From contig NZ_CP073315.1 of NCBI RefSeq assembly GCF_018140925.1, forward strand, positions 3,348,001-3,412,000: a stretch of DNA of 64,000 bases, read 5' to 3'. The stretch is from Psychrobacillus sp. INOP01 (GTDB lineage: Bacteria > Bacillota > Bacilli > Bacillales_A > Planococcaceae). Position numbers and translations under genes: made by a program. Below the pieces are notes generated by a model, which was given only the letters and a program-made list of their open reading frames with translations, had not been told where the DNA came from and ran no database searches. Positions 56,078 to 64,000 of the stretch are shown piece by piece. Numbering within the stretch: position 1 is the stretch's first letter; each line of letters opens with the position of its first letter.

Positions 56078-56848
56078 ATGGATACGTCAATATTATTGGA
56101 GTACGGATGGGTATTACTTGTGCTAGTAGGTTTAGAAGGTTTATTAGCAGCAGATAATGCAGTAGTAATGGCAGTAATGGTAAAACATTTGCCGAAAGCA
56201 CAACAGAAAAAAGCGTTATTTTATGGTTTGTTAGGTGCGTTTGTATTTAGATTTTTAGCGTTATTTATGATCACTTTCTTAGTGAACATTTGGCAGGTTC
56301 AAGCACTTGGAGCGGCATACCTGTTATTCATATCGATTAAACATATTTATGATCAGCGGAAAACACCTGGGCCACACTTGGATGTTGAAGGTGTGGAACC
56401 TAAAAAAGGCTCTGGCTTTTGGATGACTGTTTTAAAAGTAGAACTTGCAGATATAGCATTTGCTATTGATTCTATGTTAGCTGCAGTTGCAATAGCTGTT
56501 ACATTACCACATTTGGGAGAATTTGAAGTTGGTGGTATTAATGGTGGACAGTTCGCAGTAATGTTCTTAGGTGGAGTTATCGGTTTAGTAATTATGCGAT
56601 TTGCTGCACATAAATTCGTTCAATTACTGGAGAAGATGCCTACATTAGAAACAGCAGCATTTTTAATCGTTGGATGGGTTGGGGTTAAACTTGCGGTTAT
56701 GACATTATCTCACCCTGGTGTAGGAGTGTTAGATGAGCATTTCCCACATTCTACTCCATGGAAGTTAACTTTCTGGACCGTTTTACTTGTTATTGCTATT
56801 GGCGGTTACGTATTAGGGGTTATGAAAGAGAAAAAAACAGCGAAATAA
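56078..56848 (+). CDS. TerC family membrane protein (YkoY-like, probable Mn2+ exporter)
   Basis: This 256-aa protein has seven hydrophobic segments and the TerC acidic motifs GLLAADNAVVMA and ELADIAFAIDSMLA within helices. ATG 56078 follows AAAGGAGG. The Mn-type riboswitch upstream supports manganese efflux or metalation of secreted proteins, as reported for YkoY homologues (MeeF/MeeY). Confidence 0.95.
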   Translation: MDTSILLEYGWVLLVLVGLEGLLAADNAVVMAVMVKHLPKAQQKKALFYGLLGAFVFRFLALFMITFLVNIWQVQALGAAYLLFISIKHIYDQRKTPGPHLDVEGVEPKKGSGFWMTVLKVELADIAFAIDSMLAAVAIAVTLPHLGEFEVGGINGGQFAVMFLGGVIGLVIMRFAAHKFVQLLEKMPTLETAAFLIVGWVGVKLAVMTLSHPGVGVLDEHFPHSTPWKLTFWTVLLVIAIGGYVLGVMKEKKTAK

Positions 56849-56855
56849 TTATAGG

Positions 56856-56904
56856 ATAAGCGTAAAAAGATAGTTTTAACTATCTTTTTACGCTTATTTT
56901 TTTT
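56856..56904 (+). terminator. terC terminator
   Basis: ATAAGCGTAAAAAGATAGT / CTATCTTTTTACGCTTAT long stem with eight T residues. Confidence 0.95.
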
Positions 56905-56948
56905 ACAATGAGATAATGATTACTCGGAATACCGAAAGGAATAAAAAA

Positions 56949-58301
56949 ATGAAGAAGCCACAACTAAAAAAGAAATTGAAATTTACACCTGCTCAAGTCA
57001 TTGTCACTTATTATTTCATTGCCATTGCTATTTCTGTTATACTTCTTCGTTTACCAGGAGTGCATAAACCTGGGGTTGAAGTAGCATTCATTGATAGTCT
57101 GTTTACCGCTGTGAGCGCTGTTTCCGTTACTGGTTTAACTGCGGTTAGTATTTTGGAAACTTACAGTGTATTTGGCTATTTCATGATTATTCTTATTTTA
57201 CAACTTGGTGGAATTGGAATTATGTCGTTAGGGACATTTATCTGGTTGATAGCAGGAAAGAAGATTGGACTTCGTGAAAGGCAGTTAATAATGGTCGATC
57301 ATAACCAATCCAACTTATCAGGAGTTGTTCATCTAATTAAAGAGATTGTTAAAATTCTGCTATTAGTTCAAATTATCGGTGCGATACTATTAACTTTATA
57401 TTTTACAAAGTATTTTGATACGCTAGAACAAGCAGCAATACATGGAATATTCACATCTGTATCAGCAACAACTAATGCAGGGTTTGATATTACTGGACAA
57501 TCATTATTTGCATACCATAATGATTATTTTGTGCAAACGATAACAAGTATATTAATCGTTTTTGGAGCAATAGGTTTTCCGGTTTTAATTGAAGTAAAAG
57601 AGTTTTTATCAAACAAAAACAAAAATTTCCGTTTTTCTTTATTTACAAAGTTAACAACCATTACATATGGAGTACTTCTGTTATTTGGAACAGTTATGAT
57701 TTTTATATTAGAGCTTTTTCATTCCTTTAAGGGTATGCCATGGCATGAGAAGTTTTTTACCGCATTTTTTCATTCCGTATCCACACGCTCAGCGGGTTTA
57801 ACGACTATGGATGTTACGTTATTTAGTGAGGGTACCAATTTTTTAATGAGTGTTCTAATGTTTATCGGAGCTTCTCCAAGTTCTGTCGGTGGTGGAATTC
57901 GTACTACAACTTTTGCCATTGCGCTCCTATTTTTAATCCATTTTTCAAGAGGAAAAGACAATATTCAAATATTTAATCGAGAAATTCACTTAATAGATGT
58001 TTATCGTTCATATGCTGTCATTATTCTTGCTTTAGTTATGGTTTTCACGGCTACACTGTTACTTTCCGTTACGGAGCCTGATGTACCAATTTCCTCTTTA
58101 ATTTTTGAAATTACGTCAGCTTTCGGAACATGTGGTATGAGTCTCGGAATTACAGAGGATTTGTCAAATATAGGGAAAATAACAATTATGATTCTGATGT
58201 TTATAGGGCGAGTAGGTTTAATATCCTTCCTGTTTACTTTAGGAGGGAAACACAACAAAACAAAATATCATTACCCAAAAGAGCGTGTAATTATTGGGTA
58301 A
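56949..58301 (+). CDS. Potassium uptake transporter, KtrB/KtrD family
   Basis: This 450-aa Trk/Ktr/HKT K+ channel subunit has four pore repeats, with filter glycines in SVTGLTAV, SATTNAGFD, STRSAGLTT and GTCGMSLG. ATG 56949, after GAAAGGA at 8 bases, is chosen rather than 56916. Length fits KtrD (449 aa). The partner KtrC/A subunit is not in the window. Confidence 0.93.
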   Translation: MKKPQLKKKLKFTPAQVIVTYYFIAIAISVILLRLPGVHKPGVEVAFIDSLFTAVSAVSVTGLTAVSILETYSVFGYFMIILILQLGGIGIMSLGTFIWLIAGKKIGLRERQLIMVDHNQSNLSGVVHLIKEIVKILLLVQIIGAILLTLYFTKYFDTLEQAAIHGIFTSVSATTNAGFDITGQSLFAYHNDYFVQTITSILIVFGAIGFPVLIEVKEFLSNKNKNFRFSLFTKLTTITYGVLLLFGTVMIFILELFHSFKGMPWHEKFFTAFFHSVSTRSAGLTTMDVTLFSEGTNFLMSVLMFIGASPSSVGGGIRTTTFAIALLFLIHFSRGKDNIQIFNREIHLIDVYRSYAVIILALVMVFTATLLLSVTEPDVPISSLIFEITSAFGTCGMSLGITEDLSNIGKITIMILMFIGRVGLISFLFTLGGKHNKTKYHYPKERVIIG

Positions 58302-58310
58302 TATCAAAAG

Positions 58311-58341
58311 CCGAGCAATGGACTTATTGCTCGGTTATTTT
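58311..58341 (+). terminator. Ktr gene terminator
   Basis: CCGAGCAAT / ATTGCTCGG stem with T-rich tail. Confidence 0.9.
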
Positions 58342-58365
58342 TAAAGGAAAGTTTATAAAAATAGA

Positions 58366-58542
58366 GCGTGAACACTGGGTTCATAGTCCTTTAAAGAATT
58401 AAACGATACCGCTGATTTCCGTTTCAGGCTGGCGCTTTCCGCGGGGTGAGCGATGAACGATCACCGCCGCTTCGCGTTCGTTGTGATGTTACATCAGTCT
58501 CACTCATCCCGCCGGAGTCGACGATCTCCACTACAATCAATT
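58366..58542 (+). repeat. A-type structured repeat, copy 4 (short-arm form)
   Basis: The same GTGAACACTGGGTTCAT flank and core to CACTACAATCAATT as copies 1 and 3, but with the short arm GGCGCTTTCCGCGGGG. The linker TAGATTTAGCAAAG...CATCCTGTAATCGCTG leads directly into B copy 3. Confidence 0.85.
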
Positions 58543-58641
58543 ATGTGAGTAAATACAAGAATTAGATTTAGCAAAGCCACACTACTTAGCGTTTTAGATG
58601 ATAGGAAGGTGTAGTGAATGTATTATCATCCTGTAATCGCT

Positions 58642-58900
58642 GAAGCGACCAAAAATGTATCTTCGGGCGCTTATTCAATTAATAGGAAAGCATCTTTTCC
58701 CTAGTTATCCAAAAAGGCACTAACCTGTTTCTAAAAGTTGTAGGAGAGCGACGGAAAGATAAACTCCATAAGATTACCGAAAGAAGAGAGGCTGGTCGTG
58801 ACGATAGTCACGACCAGCCTCTTCCTCAATTAAACCTGTAATAATATAGCAACCAGTCTATCCAAAGCACTTCGGAAAAAGATAGAAACAGGTTTTGAAC
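58642..58900 (+). repeat. B-type structured repeat, copy 3 (best preserved)
   Basis: It begins GAAGCGACC with TGTATCTTCGGGCGC. ACCTGTTTCTA (58723-58733) is exactly complementary to TAGAAACAGGT (58883-58893). Between them is a perfect 16-bp hairpin at 58787-58822 with a GATA loop. No coding potential is evident. Confidence 0.88.
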
Positions 58901-58944
58901 TTAAAAGGCGTACTACGCTTTTCTTAATCATAGTTTTAAATCAA

Positions 58945-60699
58945 CTAAATTTGGGAGGCAGTTATTTCATTAACAAAAGATAAATGAGGAGTCTCCGTTT
59001 TACCAAATGTAGTTAACAAATATCCTTCTTTTTTCTCAATAGTTCCTTGCATAAATGCATCTACATCAATAGAAATAGGTGTGATAAATGTTTGTTTATA
59101 CAATTCTCGCTCATTCAACTGTAATGTAGTAAATGATTCTCCAGCTAGACTCGGATCCTCTAGTAATAATTTGTACATTTTAGATTGTTCTTCCTTACTA
59201 AGATCATTATTCCACCAAGGCTTTCGAGGCTGGAACTTTTGTTTTGATAAATAATCCAACTTCATAACACTTCGAATAGTTGGTAATGAAATATTATCTA
59301 GACTTTCTAAGAAAGCATAGAGTCTAGTATATAAATCCTCTAGTTGATGACCGATTTTAGACCAGTTTCGCTCTTCCCAGAATGTGCCGAACTGTTGGAA
59401 AAAATCGAACGGAGTTTCAAATACATGTTCGAATAAATACTCGAGTGTGCTATCCATCCGGTGTGCATTCCAATATTTCTCTAAAACATCTTCTACTTGT
59501 TTAATACGTAAAATATCATCAAAGTTTAATACATTATTAGAGAATATTTCGTATGGGGCTTGATCTACATATACGTAGCCATATTTTTTAGCTTCAACGC
59601 GTAGACCAGTTCCACGTAGTAATTTTAAAAATCCTAACTGAAGTTCCTCAGGACGCATCTCAAAAACCTCATTAAATGTATTTCTAAAAGAAGAATAATC
59701 CTCTTCTGGAAGACCGGCGATTAAATCTAGATGTTGATCAATCTTTCCGCCATTCTTAACCATCGTTACAGTTCGTTTCAGTTTTTCAAAGTTTTGGCGA
59801 CGTTGAACAAGTTCATTTGTTAAATCGTTTGTAGATTGAACGCCTATTTCAAATCGGAATAATCCCGCAGGAGCATTTTCGTTTAAAAATTGAATAACTT
59901 CAGGGCGCATTATATCTGCTGTGATTTCAAATTGAAAAACTACTCCAGGTTGATGCTCATCTATTAGAAATTGAAACATTTCCATTGCATAACTTCGACT
60001 AATATTGAATGTTCGATCCACAAATTTAATAATTTTGGCGCCATTTTCCATCAAGAAACGAATGTCGTCTTTTACTTTATCCCGATTAAAATATCGTACG
60101 CCAACTTCTATAGAAGATAAGCAAAATTGACAAGAAAACGGGCAACCTCTACTTGTTTCCACATAGACGATACGTTTCGATAGATCAGGGAGATCCTCTT
60201 CAAAACGGTAAGGGGAGGGGGATAATCTTAAATCGAGTTTTGGTGGTAGCGGATTTAGTATAAATTTGTCATCTTGTACATAAGCTAAACCAGGAACCTT
60301 TTTTATCATTTGTTTCTTTGATAAAAAATCTAGCAAATCTTTAAACGATTGTTCCCCTTCGCCAACGATTACGTAGTCGATTTCTTTTACTTGTCGTAAC
60401 CAGATATTTGTATCATAGGAAACTTCAGGACCTCCTAAAACGACAACAACGGATGGATCGACAGTTTTTAGCATTTTAATTACTTTTATCGTTTCTTCAA
60501 TGTTCCAAATGTAGCAGCTAAAACCAACAACATTAGGCTTCTTTTGATAAAGATCGGCAACAATATTAAAAGTAGGATCTTTTATTGTGTACTCTACTAT
60601 AGAGGGGTGATACTCGGGTTCTGCGTAAGCTTTTAAACAGCGTAGTGCTAAATTAGTGTGAATAAACTTCGCATTCAAAGTGGTCAATATTATATTCAT
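58945..60699 (-). CDS. B12-binding domain radical SAM protein (DUF4080 type)
   Basis: This 584-aa protein has an N-terminal cobalamin-binding-like domain (about 1-140, with VVLGGPEVSYD and VGEGEQSF), then a radical SAM core with CPFSCQFC (CxxxCxxC, about 196-203) and a C-terminal DUF4080-like region. The usual His of B12-binding DxHxxG is not obvious, as in many anaerobic-magnesium cyclase-like members. The reaction is unknown. It is monocistronic; the start at 60699 has a weak AAAGGAG site. Confidence 0.9.
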   Translation of the reverse strand: MNIILTTLNAKFIHTNLALRCLKAYAEPEYHPSIVEYTIKDPTFNIVADLYQKKPNVVGFSCYIWNIEETIKVIKMLKTVDPSVVVVLGGPEVSYDTNIWLRQVKEIDYVIVGEGEQSFKDLLDFLSKKQMIKKVPGLAYVQDDKFILNPLPPKLDLRLSPSPYRFEEDLPDLSKRIVYVETSRGCPFSCQFCLSSIEVGVRYFNRDKVKDDIRFLMENGAKIIKFVDRTFNISRSYAMEMFQFLIDEHQPGVVFQFEITADIMRPEVIQFLNENAPAGLFRFEIGVQSTNDLTNELVQRRQNFEKLKRTVTMVKNGGKIDQHLDLIAGLPEEDYSSFRNTFNEVFEMRPEELQLGFLKLLRGTGLRVEAKKYGYVYVDQAPYEIFSNNVLNFDDILRIKQVEDVLEKYWNAHRMDSTLEYLFEHVFETPFDFFQQFGTFWEERNWSKIGHQLEDLYTRLYAFLESLDNISLPTIRSVMKLDYLSKQKFQPRKPWWNNDLSKEEQSKMYKLLLEDPSLAGESFTTLQLNERELYKQTFITPISIDVDAFMQGTIEKKEGYLLTTFGKTETPHLSFVNEITASQI

Positions 60700-60870
60700 G
60701 ATTCATAAACTCCTTTTTGTATTTCTATTGTATCAGTCAATAATCCCGTCTACAATATAGGTCATAAGAATTATGTCAATCTATTCAATTATGTGGAATA
60801 ATCAGAATAAATAAACAAATTTAAGCTAATCATATTTATAATTTGATGTAAGTAATTTTCAGAAAGGCTG

Positions 60871-61935
60871 GTGTATTGCTTGTATACAAAATACGAGTAT
60901 AAGGAAAAGTTTGAACATATATTTCAGCTTTTTTCAAGTGGACTTATTTTTATTAATGACAAAGGAATAATTTTAGATTTGAATTCATATGCCGAAAAAA
61001 TTCTGCACATAAACAAAAGCGACTTCATTGGCATGAATGCTCAACATCTATATAGTTTGTTCAATGAGACTCTTGAAGCAAAAGATAGCTTTTTAGAAAA
61101 ACTTCTCAACGACGGATATTTGGAGACTCATGTTGAATTTCAAACTTTTGTAGGTGAATATAAATATGTACATCTAGTAATTTCAAAACAAAACGATAGT
61201 GGTTTATATTTGGTTGAGATAAAGGATGAATCAGAAAAAATCTATATGAAGAAAAGACTCGATCAGTCGGAATCACTTCGCACATTAGGACAACTAGCAG
61301 CAGGTATAGCCCATGAAATTCGAAATCCTATGACATCATTAAAAGGATTTACACAACTATTAACTCAAAATGCAACAGAAGATGCAAAGCGATACTTAAC
61401 TGTTATAAATGACGAAATAAATAAAATGGAAGAAATCCTCACTCAATTTTTAGAACTCTCAAAGCCGAGTAAATCCAAGTTTACTGTCATAAATGTAGAA
61501 GATACAATTTTAGAAGTTGTCAATTTTATGGCTCCTCAAGCATTATTAAAATCAATTAATCTTAATGTTACTAGTCAAATAAACAAAGAGTGTCAAGTTT
61601 CTGGAGATAGTCAATTATTGAAGCAGGTATTTATAAATGCCATTAAAAATGGGATAGAAGCAATGCCTAACGGTGGAAATATCCACATTACTATTTCAAA
61701 TAAGCTTGGAAACTTTGTTAGTATTTCTGTGAGTGATCAAGGACATGGGATTGAGGATGAACATATCAATAAAATTTTCCAACCATTTTTTACTACTAAA
61801 CCAACTGGGACAGGTCTTGGATTATCACATGTCTACAAAGTTATAGAAGAACATGGTGGAAATATAGAGATTAAGAGTTTAGTTGGGGAAGGTACTACTT
61901 TCGATTTTATCCTTCCGTGCCAAAATAGTTTGTGA
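60871..61935 (+). CDS. PAS-containing sensor histidine kinase (sporulation kinase-like)
   Basis: This 354-aa soluble kinase has a PAS domain (about 12-125), HisKA with H-box IAHEIRNPMTSLKGF (about 146-160) and HATPase with N box NAIKNGIEAMPNGG, G1 DQGHGI, F box FQPFFTTK and G2 GTGLGLSH. No response regulator is adjacent, typical of phosphorelay kinases such as KinE/KinA. No transmembrane segment. Start GTG 60871 is provisional, since TTG 60880 is also possible after AAAGG. Confidence 0.92.
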   Translation: MYCLYTKYEYKEKFEHIFQLFSSGLIFINDKGIILDLNSYAEKILHINKSDFIGMNAQHLYSLFNETLEAKDSFLEKLLNDGYLETHVEFQTFVGEYKYVHLVISKQNDSGLYLVEIKDESEKIYMKKRLDQSESLRTLGQLAAGIAHEIRNPMTSLKGFTQLLTQNATEDAKRYLTVINDEINKMEEILTQFLELSKPSKSKFTVINVEDTILEVVNFMAPQALLKSINLNVTSQINKECQVSGDSQLLKQVFINAIKNGIEAMPNGGNIHITISNKLGNFVSISVSDQGHGIEDEHINKIFQPFFTTKPTGTGLGLSHVYKVIEEHGGNIEIKSLVGEGTTFDFILPCQNSL

Positions 61936-62010
61936 AGCTTTTTGACAATACAAACCATGGACCTATATAATAGTGGGTAATGTATTTTATATAGGTGAGG
62001 ATGACGTAAT

Positions 62011-62457
62011 ATGACAGCTGAAAAACAAAACAGTGCATTAAAACTATTTATTGTATTGTCACGTGCCCACAAAGTAATTCATGAAAGTTCCAATCAGTTC
62101 TTTCAAGAAAATGGTTTAAATCCAACGGAATTCGCTGTGTTAGAGCTTTTATATCATAAAGGTAAACAACCACTACAGCAAATTGGCAATAAGATTTTAT
62201 TGGCAAGTGGTTCTATCACATATGTTGTTGATAAACTAGAGGGACGAGGATACGTTAGACGAGTATCGAGTCCAACTGATAGACGTGTGACCTTTGCAGA
62301 AATTTCTGAAGAAGGTACAAAGTTTATGGATGAGTTATTTCCACGTCATGAGGAACAATTGATCAGACTCATGGATGCATTGCCAGAAAACGAGAAACTA
62401 GAAGCAATTGAACTCCTAAAAAAACTAGGTCTATCTATTAAAAACTTATCTTATTAA
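62011..62457 (+). CDS. MarR family transcriptional regulator
   Basis: This 148-aa winged helix-turn-helix protein has LTFAVLELLYHKGKQPLQQIGNK recognition region-like sequence and the wing LEGRGYVRRVSSPTDRRV. The nearest target gene is not obvious; it stands alone between the kinase and a convergent lipoprotein gene. TAGGTGAGGATGACG precedes ATG. Confidence 0.92.
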   Translation: MTAEKQNSALKLFIVLSRAHKVIHESSNQFFQENGLNPTEFAVLELLYHKGKQPLQQIGNKILLASGSITYVVDKLEGRGYVRRVSSPTDRRVTFAEISEEGTKFMDELFPRHEEQLIRLMDALPENEKLEAIELLKKLGLSIKNLSY

Positions 62458-62462
62458 TAATA

Positions 62463-62499
62463 GAAACTTCGAGCCTTGCAAATGGGATCGAAGTTTTTA
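62463..62499 (+). terminator. marR terminator
   Basis: AAACTTCGA / TCGAAGTTT stem with T-tail. Confidence 0.85.
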
Positions 62500-62546
62500 T
62501 TTATTCTTATAGCAAAATAAGTGTCTATCCAATAAAGAAAAAGAGA

Positions 62547-62760
62547 TGCGCCCGAAATTGTATTTTCGGGTGCTTATTATATGAGAGAAAAATCGCTTCT
62601 CTAATTATCCAAGAATGCACTAACCTGATTCTAAAAGTTTTAGACGGGCGACGGGCAGTAAAATCCCATAAGATAACCGAAAAAAGAGAGGCAGGTCGTG
62701 ACGTCAGTCACGACCTGCCTCTCAAAAAAATAAGTCGGTAATAAAAATCTGTCTTTAAAG
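62547..62760 (+). repeat. B-type structured repeat, copy 4 (no A element)
   Basis: GCGCCCGAAA / TTTTCGGGTGC forms a 5' hairpin. CTAACCTGATTCTAAAAG and the 16-bp hairpin at 62687-62722 (loop GTCA) are conserved. The 3' TAGAAACAGGT partner is lost, so this copy is truncated at its 3' end. It ends just before the lipoprotein gene stop. Confidence 0.82.
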
Positions 62761-62775
62761 GGTCTTGATCTTTTC

Positions 62776-63411
62776 TTATTTCGCTTTAATTGTTTCTGCC
62801 ATCTGTACAAATGTTTCGAGGGCAGGAGAATCAACTGTGTCGAATACTGTTAGTTTAACAATGAGTCCTTCTCGTTCAAACACATAACCTGAAACCTTAC
62901 CTTCAGGTGTATCAATCTGATGAGAGGAAGTATTTTCTATAAAATCTTTAGTAGGAATTAGGTTTTTATCTTTAATTTCAGTAACTGTTGCAGATTCATT
63001 GGATGCTTGTAAAGTAGCAATTAAATTTTCTTTAATTACTTCGATAGTTGCTTCATCTGCAGAGAAAGTTTCGATTCGCATTGACTGTAAATCGTTGTTT
63101 AGGTTGAATAACAAGTCTTTGTTAGGTTCTTCGCCAGTTAACTCATAGCCTTCCATAACAGTGATGGAATAGTTTTGGCTATCACTTTCCGTAGTAGTTC
63201 CTTCTAATACTTTTTCAGGAGAAGTAGTGGATTGTGATGCATCTGTTTCTGCTTCATTATTCTCCGTTTCCTCCGGAGAAGTAGTTTGTTCCGTATTTTC
63301 ATTCCCTGTTACTTGGGTCTCATCCTGATCCTCGGTTGCTGTGCTTGTACCACAAGCCGCGAGAAGAACTGTTAGTAATAGAATAGAAAGCAATGTGTAA
63401 ATTTTTTTCAT
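62776..63411 (-). CDS. Hypothetical lipoprotein
   Basis: This 211-aa protein has signal peptide and lipobox LAAC (Cys about 20). A long Thr/Glu/Asn/Ser-rich linker (about 23-80) is followed by a compact C-terminal domain (about 83-211) of PsbP/DUF-like appearance, ending METIKAK-like. I do not recognise the family with confidence. AAAAGGAG precedes ATG 63411. Confidence 0.8.
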   Translation of the reverse strand: MKKIYTLLSILLLTVLLAACGTSTATEDQDETQVTGNENTEQTTSPEETENNEAETDASQSTTSPEKVLEGTTTESDSQNYSITVMEGYELTGEEPNKDLLFNLNNDLQSMRIETFSADEATIEVIKENLIATLQASNESATVTEIKDKNLIPTKDFIENTSSHQIDTPEGKVSGYVFEREGLIVKLTVFDTVDSPALETFVQMAETIKAK

Positions 63412-63460
63412 CCGTTTTCAGCTCCTTTTATATATTGACGATAAGGGGTTTTCATTTGTT

Positions 63461-64000
63461 TCAAGTGAAAGGTAATACTAAAAACAATAGAACTAGCAAT
63501 GTAATGTGTGCTAGAACAATAGCAGTGATACTTTTTTTCCACTCATATAGTATACCAAAGACGAGACCTACGAAAAATCCTCCTAATATACCTATCCAAA
63601 AACCAGTGAAAATGAACGACAACCCAAAAAGTAGGGAACTCAAGATAACAGCAAACTTAGGTTGCATATATTTTTTCAATTGTTGTTGGATTAATCCTCT
63701 CCAAAAAACCTCTTCCCCAGGAGCAATGATGAAAATTAGTAATAGATAATGCCAAATAGCTGTTGGTCCATAATGACTTAAAAATTTATCTATACTATTT
63801 GTCAAATAGGCTGGTCCCATGTCCATTATGAGATATGTTCCTAGAATACCCGCATAAGAGAGCAAACCGAACATTATTCCAAGAAAACTTAAGCGGATTG
63901 AATTGTTGTCTTCTTCCATTTTGGAAAAATAGAAAAAAGCTGCCATAAGGAAAAATACGGAAAAAGTATAAAAATACCAAAAAACTTTTTCATTTGAAAA
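63461..64000 (-). CDS. CPBP family intramembrane metalloprotease, 5' end beyond window
   Basis: The frame is open without a stop from 63461 to the last base, so the gene continues outside; the ATG at 63946 is internal. Hydrophobic helices surround the CPBP/Abi motif EEVFWRGLIQQQL and the following FGLSFIF and AHITLL segments (zinc-binding Glu and His). Such proteases process prenylated or bacteriocin-related substrates in some bacteria; the role here is unknown. It lies 49 bp upstream of the lipoprotein gene. Confidence 0.85.
   Translation of the reverse strand, partial: FSNEKVFWYFYTFSVFFLMAAFFYFSKMEEDNNSIRLSFLGIMFGLLSYAGILGTYLIMDMGPAYLTNSIDKFLSHYGPTAIWHYLLLIFIIAPGEEVFWRGLIQQQLKKYMQPKFAVILSSLLFGLSFIFTGFWIGILGGFFVGLVFGILYEWKKSITAIVLAHITLLVLLFLVLPFT

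Overview
The window is low-GC Firmicute DNA with strong purine-rich ribosome binding sites, coat and germination genes, and a gene order that tracks the Bacillus subtilis app-trpS-opp-spx-mecA-coiA-pepF-yjb-cotO-cotZ-yjcZ-spoVIF-yjcFGH stretch. It therefore comes from an endospore-forming Bacillales chromosome. Gene content and protein divergence suggest the Planococcaceae/Caryophanaceae side (for example a Psychrobacillus-like organism), but that placement is inference. No prophage, plasmid, transposase, CRISPR array, rRNA or tRNA is visible.

Layout. 1-4910: end of one oligopeptide ABC importer (App-type: D tail, F, B, C, lipoprotein A). 4928-6407: a small membrane ORF, then trpS on the minus strand with its own promoter and T-box leader. 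6414-12920: a DUF3899 membrane protein and a second, complete oppABCDF operon. 12946-20640: a secreted putative glycoside hydrolase, spx, mecA, coiA and pepF. 21008-26768: the yjb block (spxH-truncated haemoglobin, lytic transglycosylase, CYTH protein, UPF0738, RelQ-type (p)ppGpp synthetase, NAD kinase, RluD-like pseudouridine synthase), followed by mgtE. 28323-36584: a sporulation island with CotO, a Cys-rich CotY/Z protein, a YhcN-like lipoprotein with a reduced spoVAC-AD-AE cassette, YjcZ, SpoVIF, a divergent CotG-like charged protein and three CotB-like paralogues. 36836-48973: ArsB-type permease, yjcFGH, PgpA-type phosphatase, nuclease, AlkA, aldehyde dehydrogenase, a PAS-GGDEF-EAL protein and an M42 peptidase. 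49062-64000: RF3, an RND pump, an SDR protein, a yybP-ykoY riboswitch with TerC, a KtrD-type K+ transporter, a B12-binding radical SAM protein, a PAS histidine kinase, a MarR regulator, a lipoprotein and a CPBP protease cut by the window end.

How the genes fit together. Spx, MecA and YjbH/SpxH form one proteolysis and stress control set: the ClpXP substrate Spx, its adaptor SpxH, and the ClpC adaptor MecA, placed beside the competence gene coiA. Two peptide importers sit next to it. The sporulation island combines outer-coat proteins with the Ca-dipicolinate channel cassette.

The most unusual content is non-coding. Large gaps carry families of structured repeats. A-type elements (about 130-240 bp) are joined by a conserved linker to B-type elements (about 230-375 bp) that hold a perfect 16-bp hairpin with compensatory changes between copies. 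Related C-type elements occur in both orientations, and a D-type pair is also present. Several members differ only by whole hairpin arms being present or absent. I could not match A/B to a named RNA or mobile element from the sequence alone, and they are the best candidates here for something undescribed.
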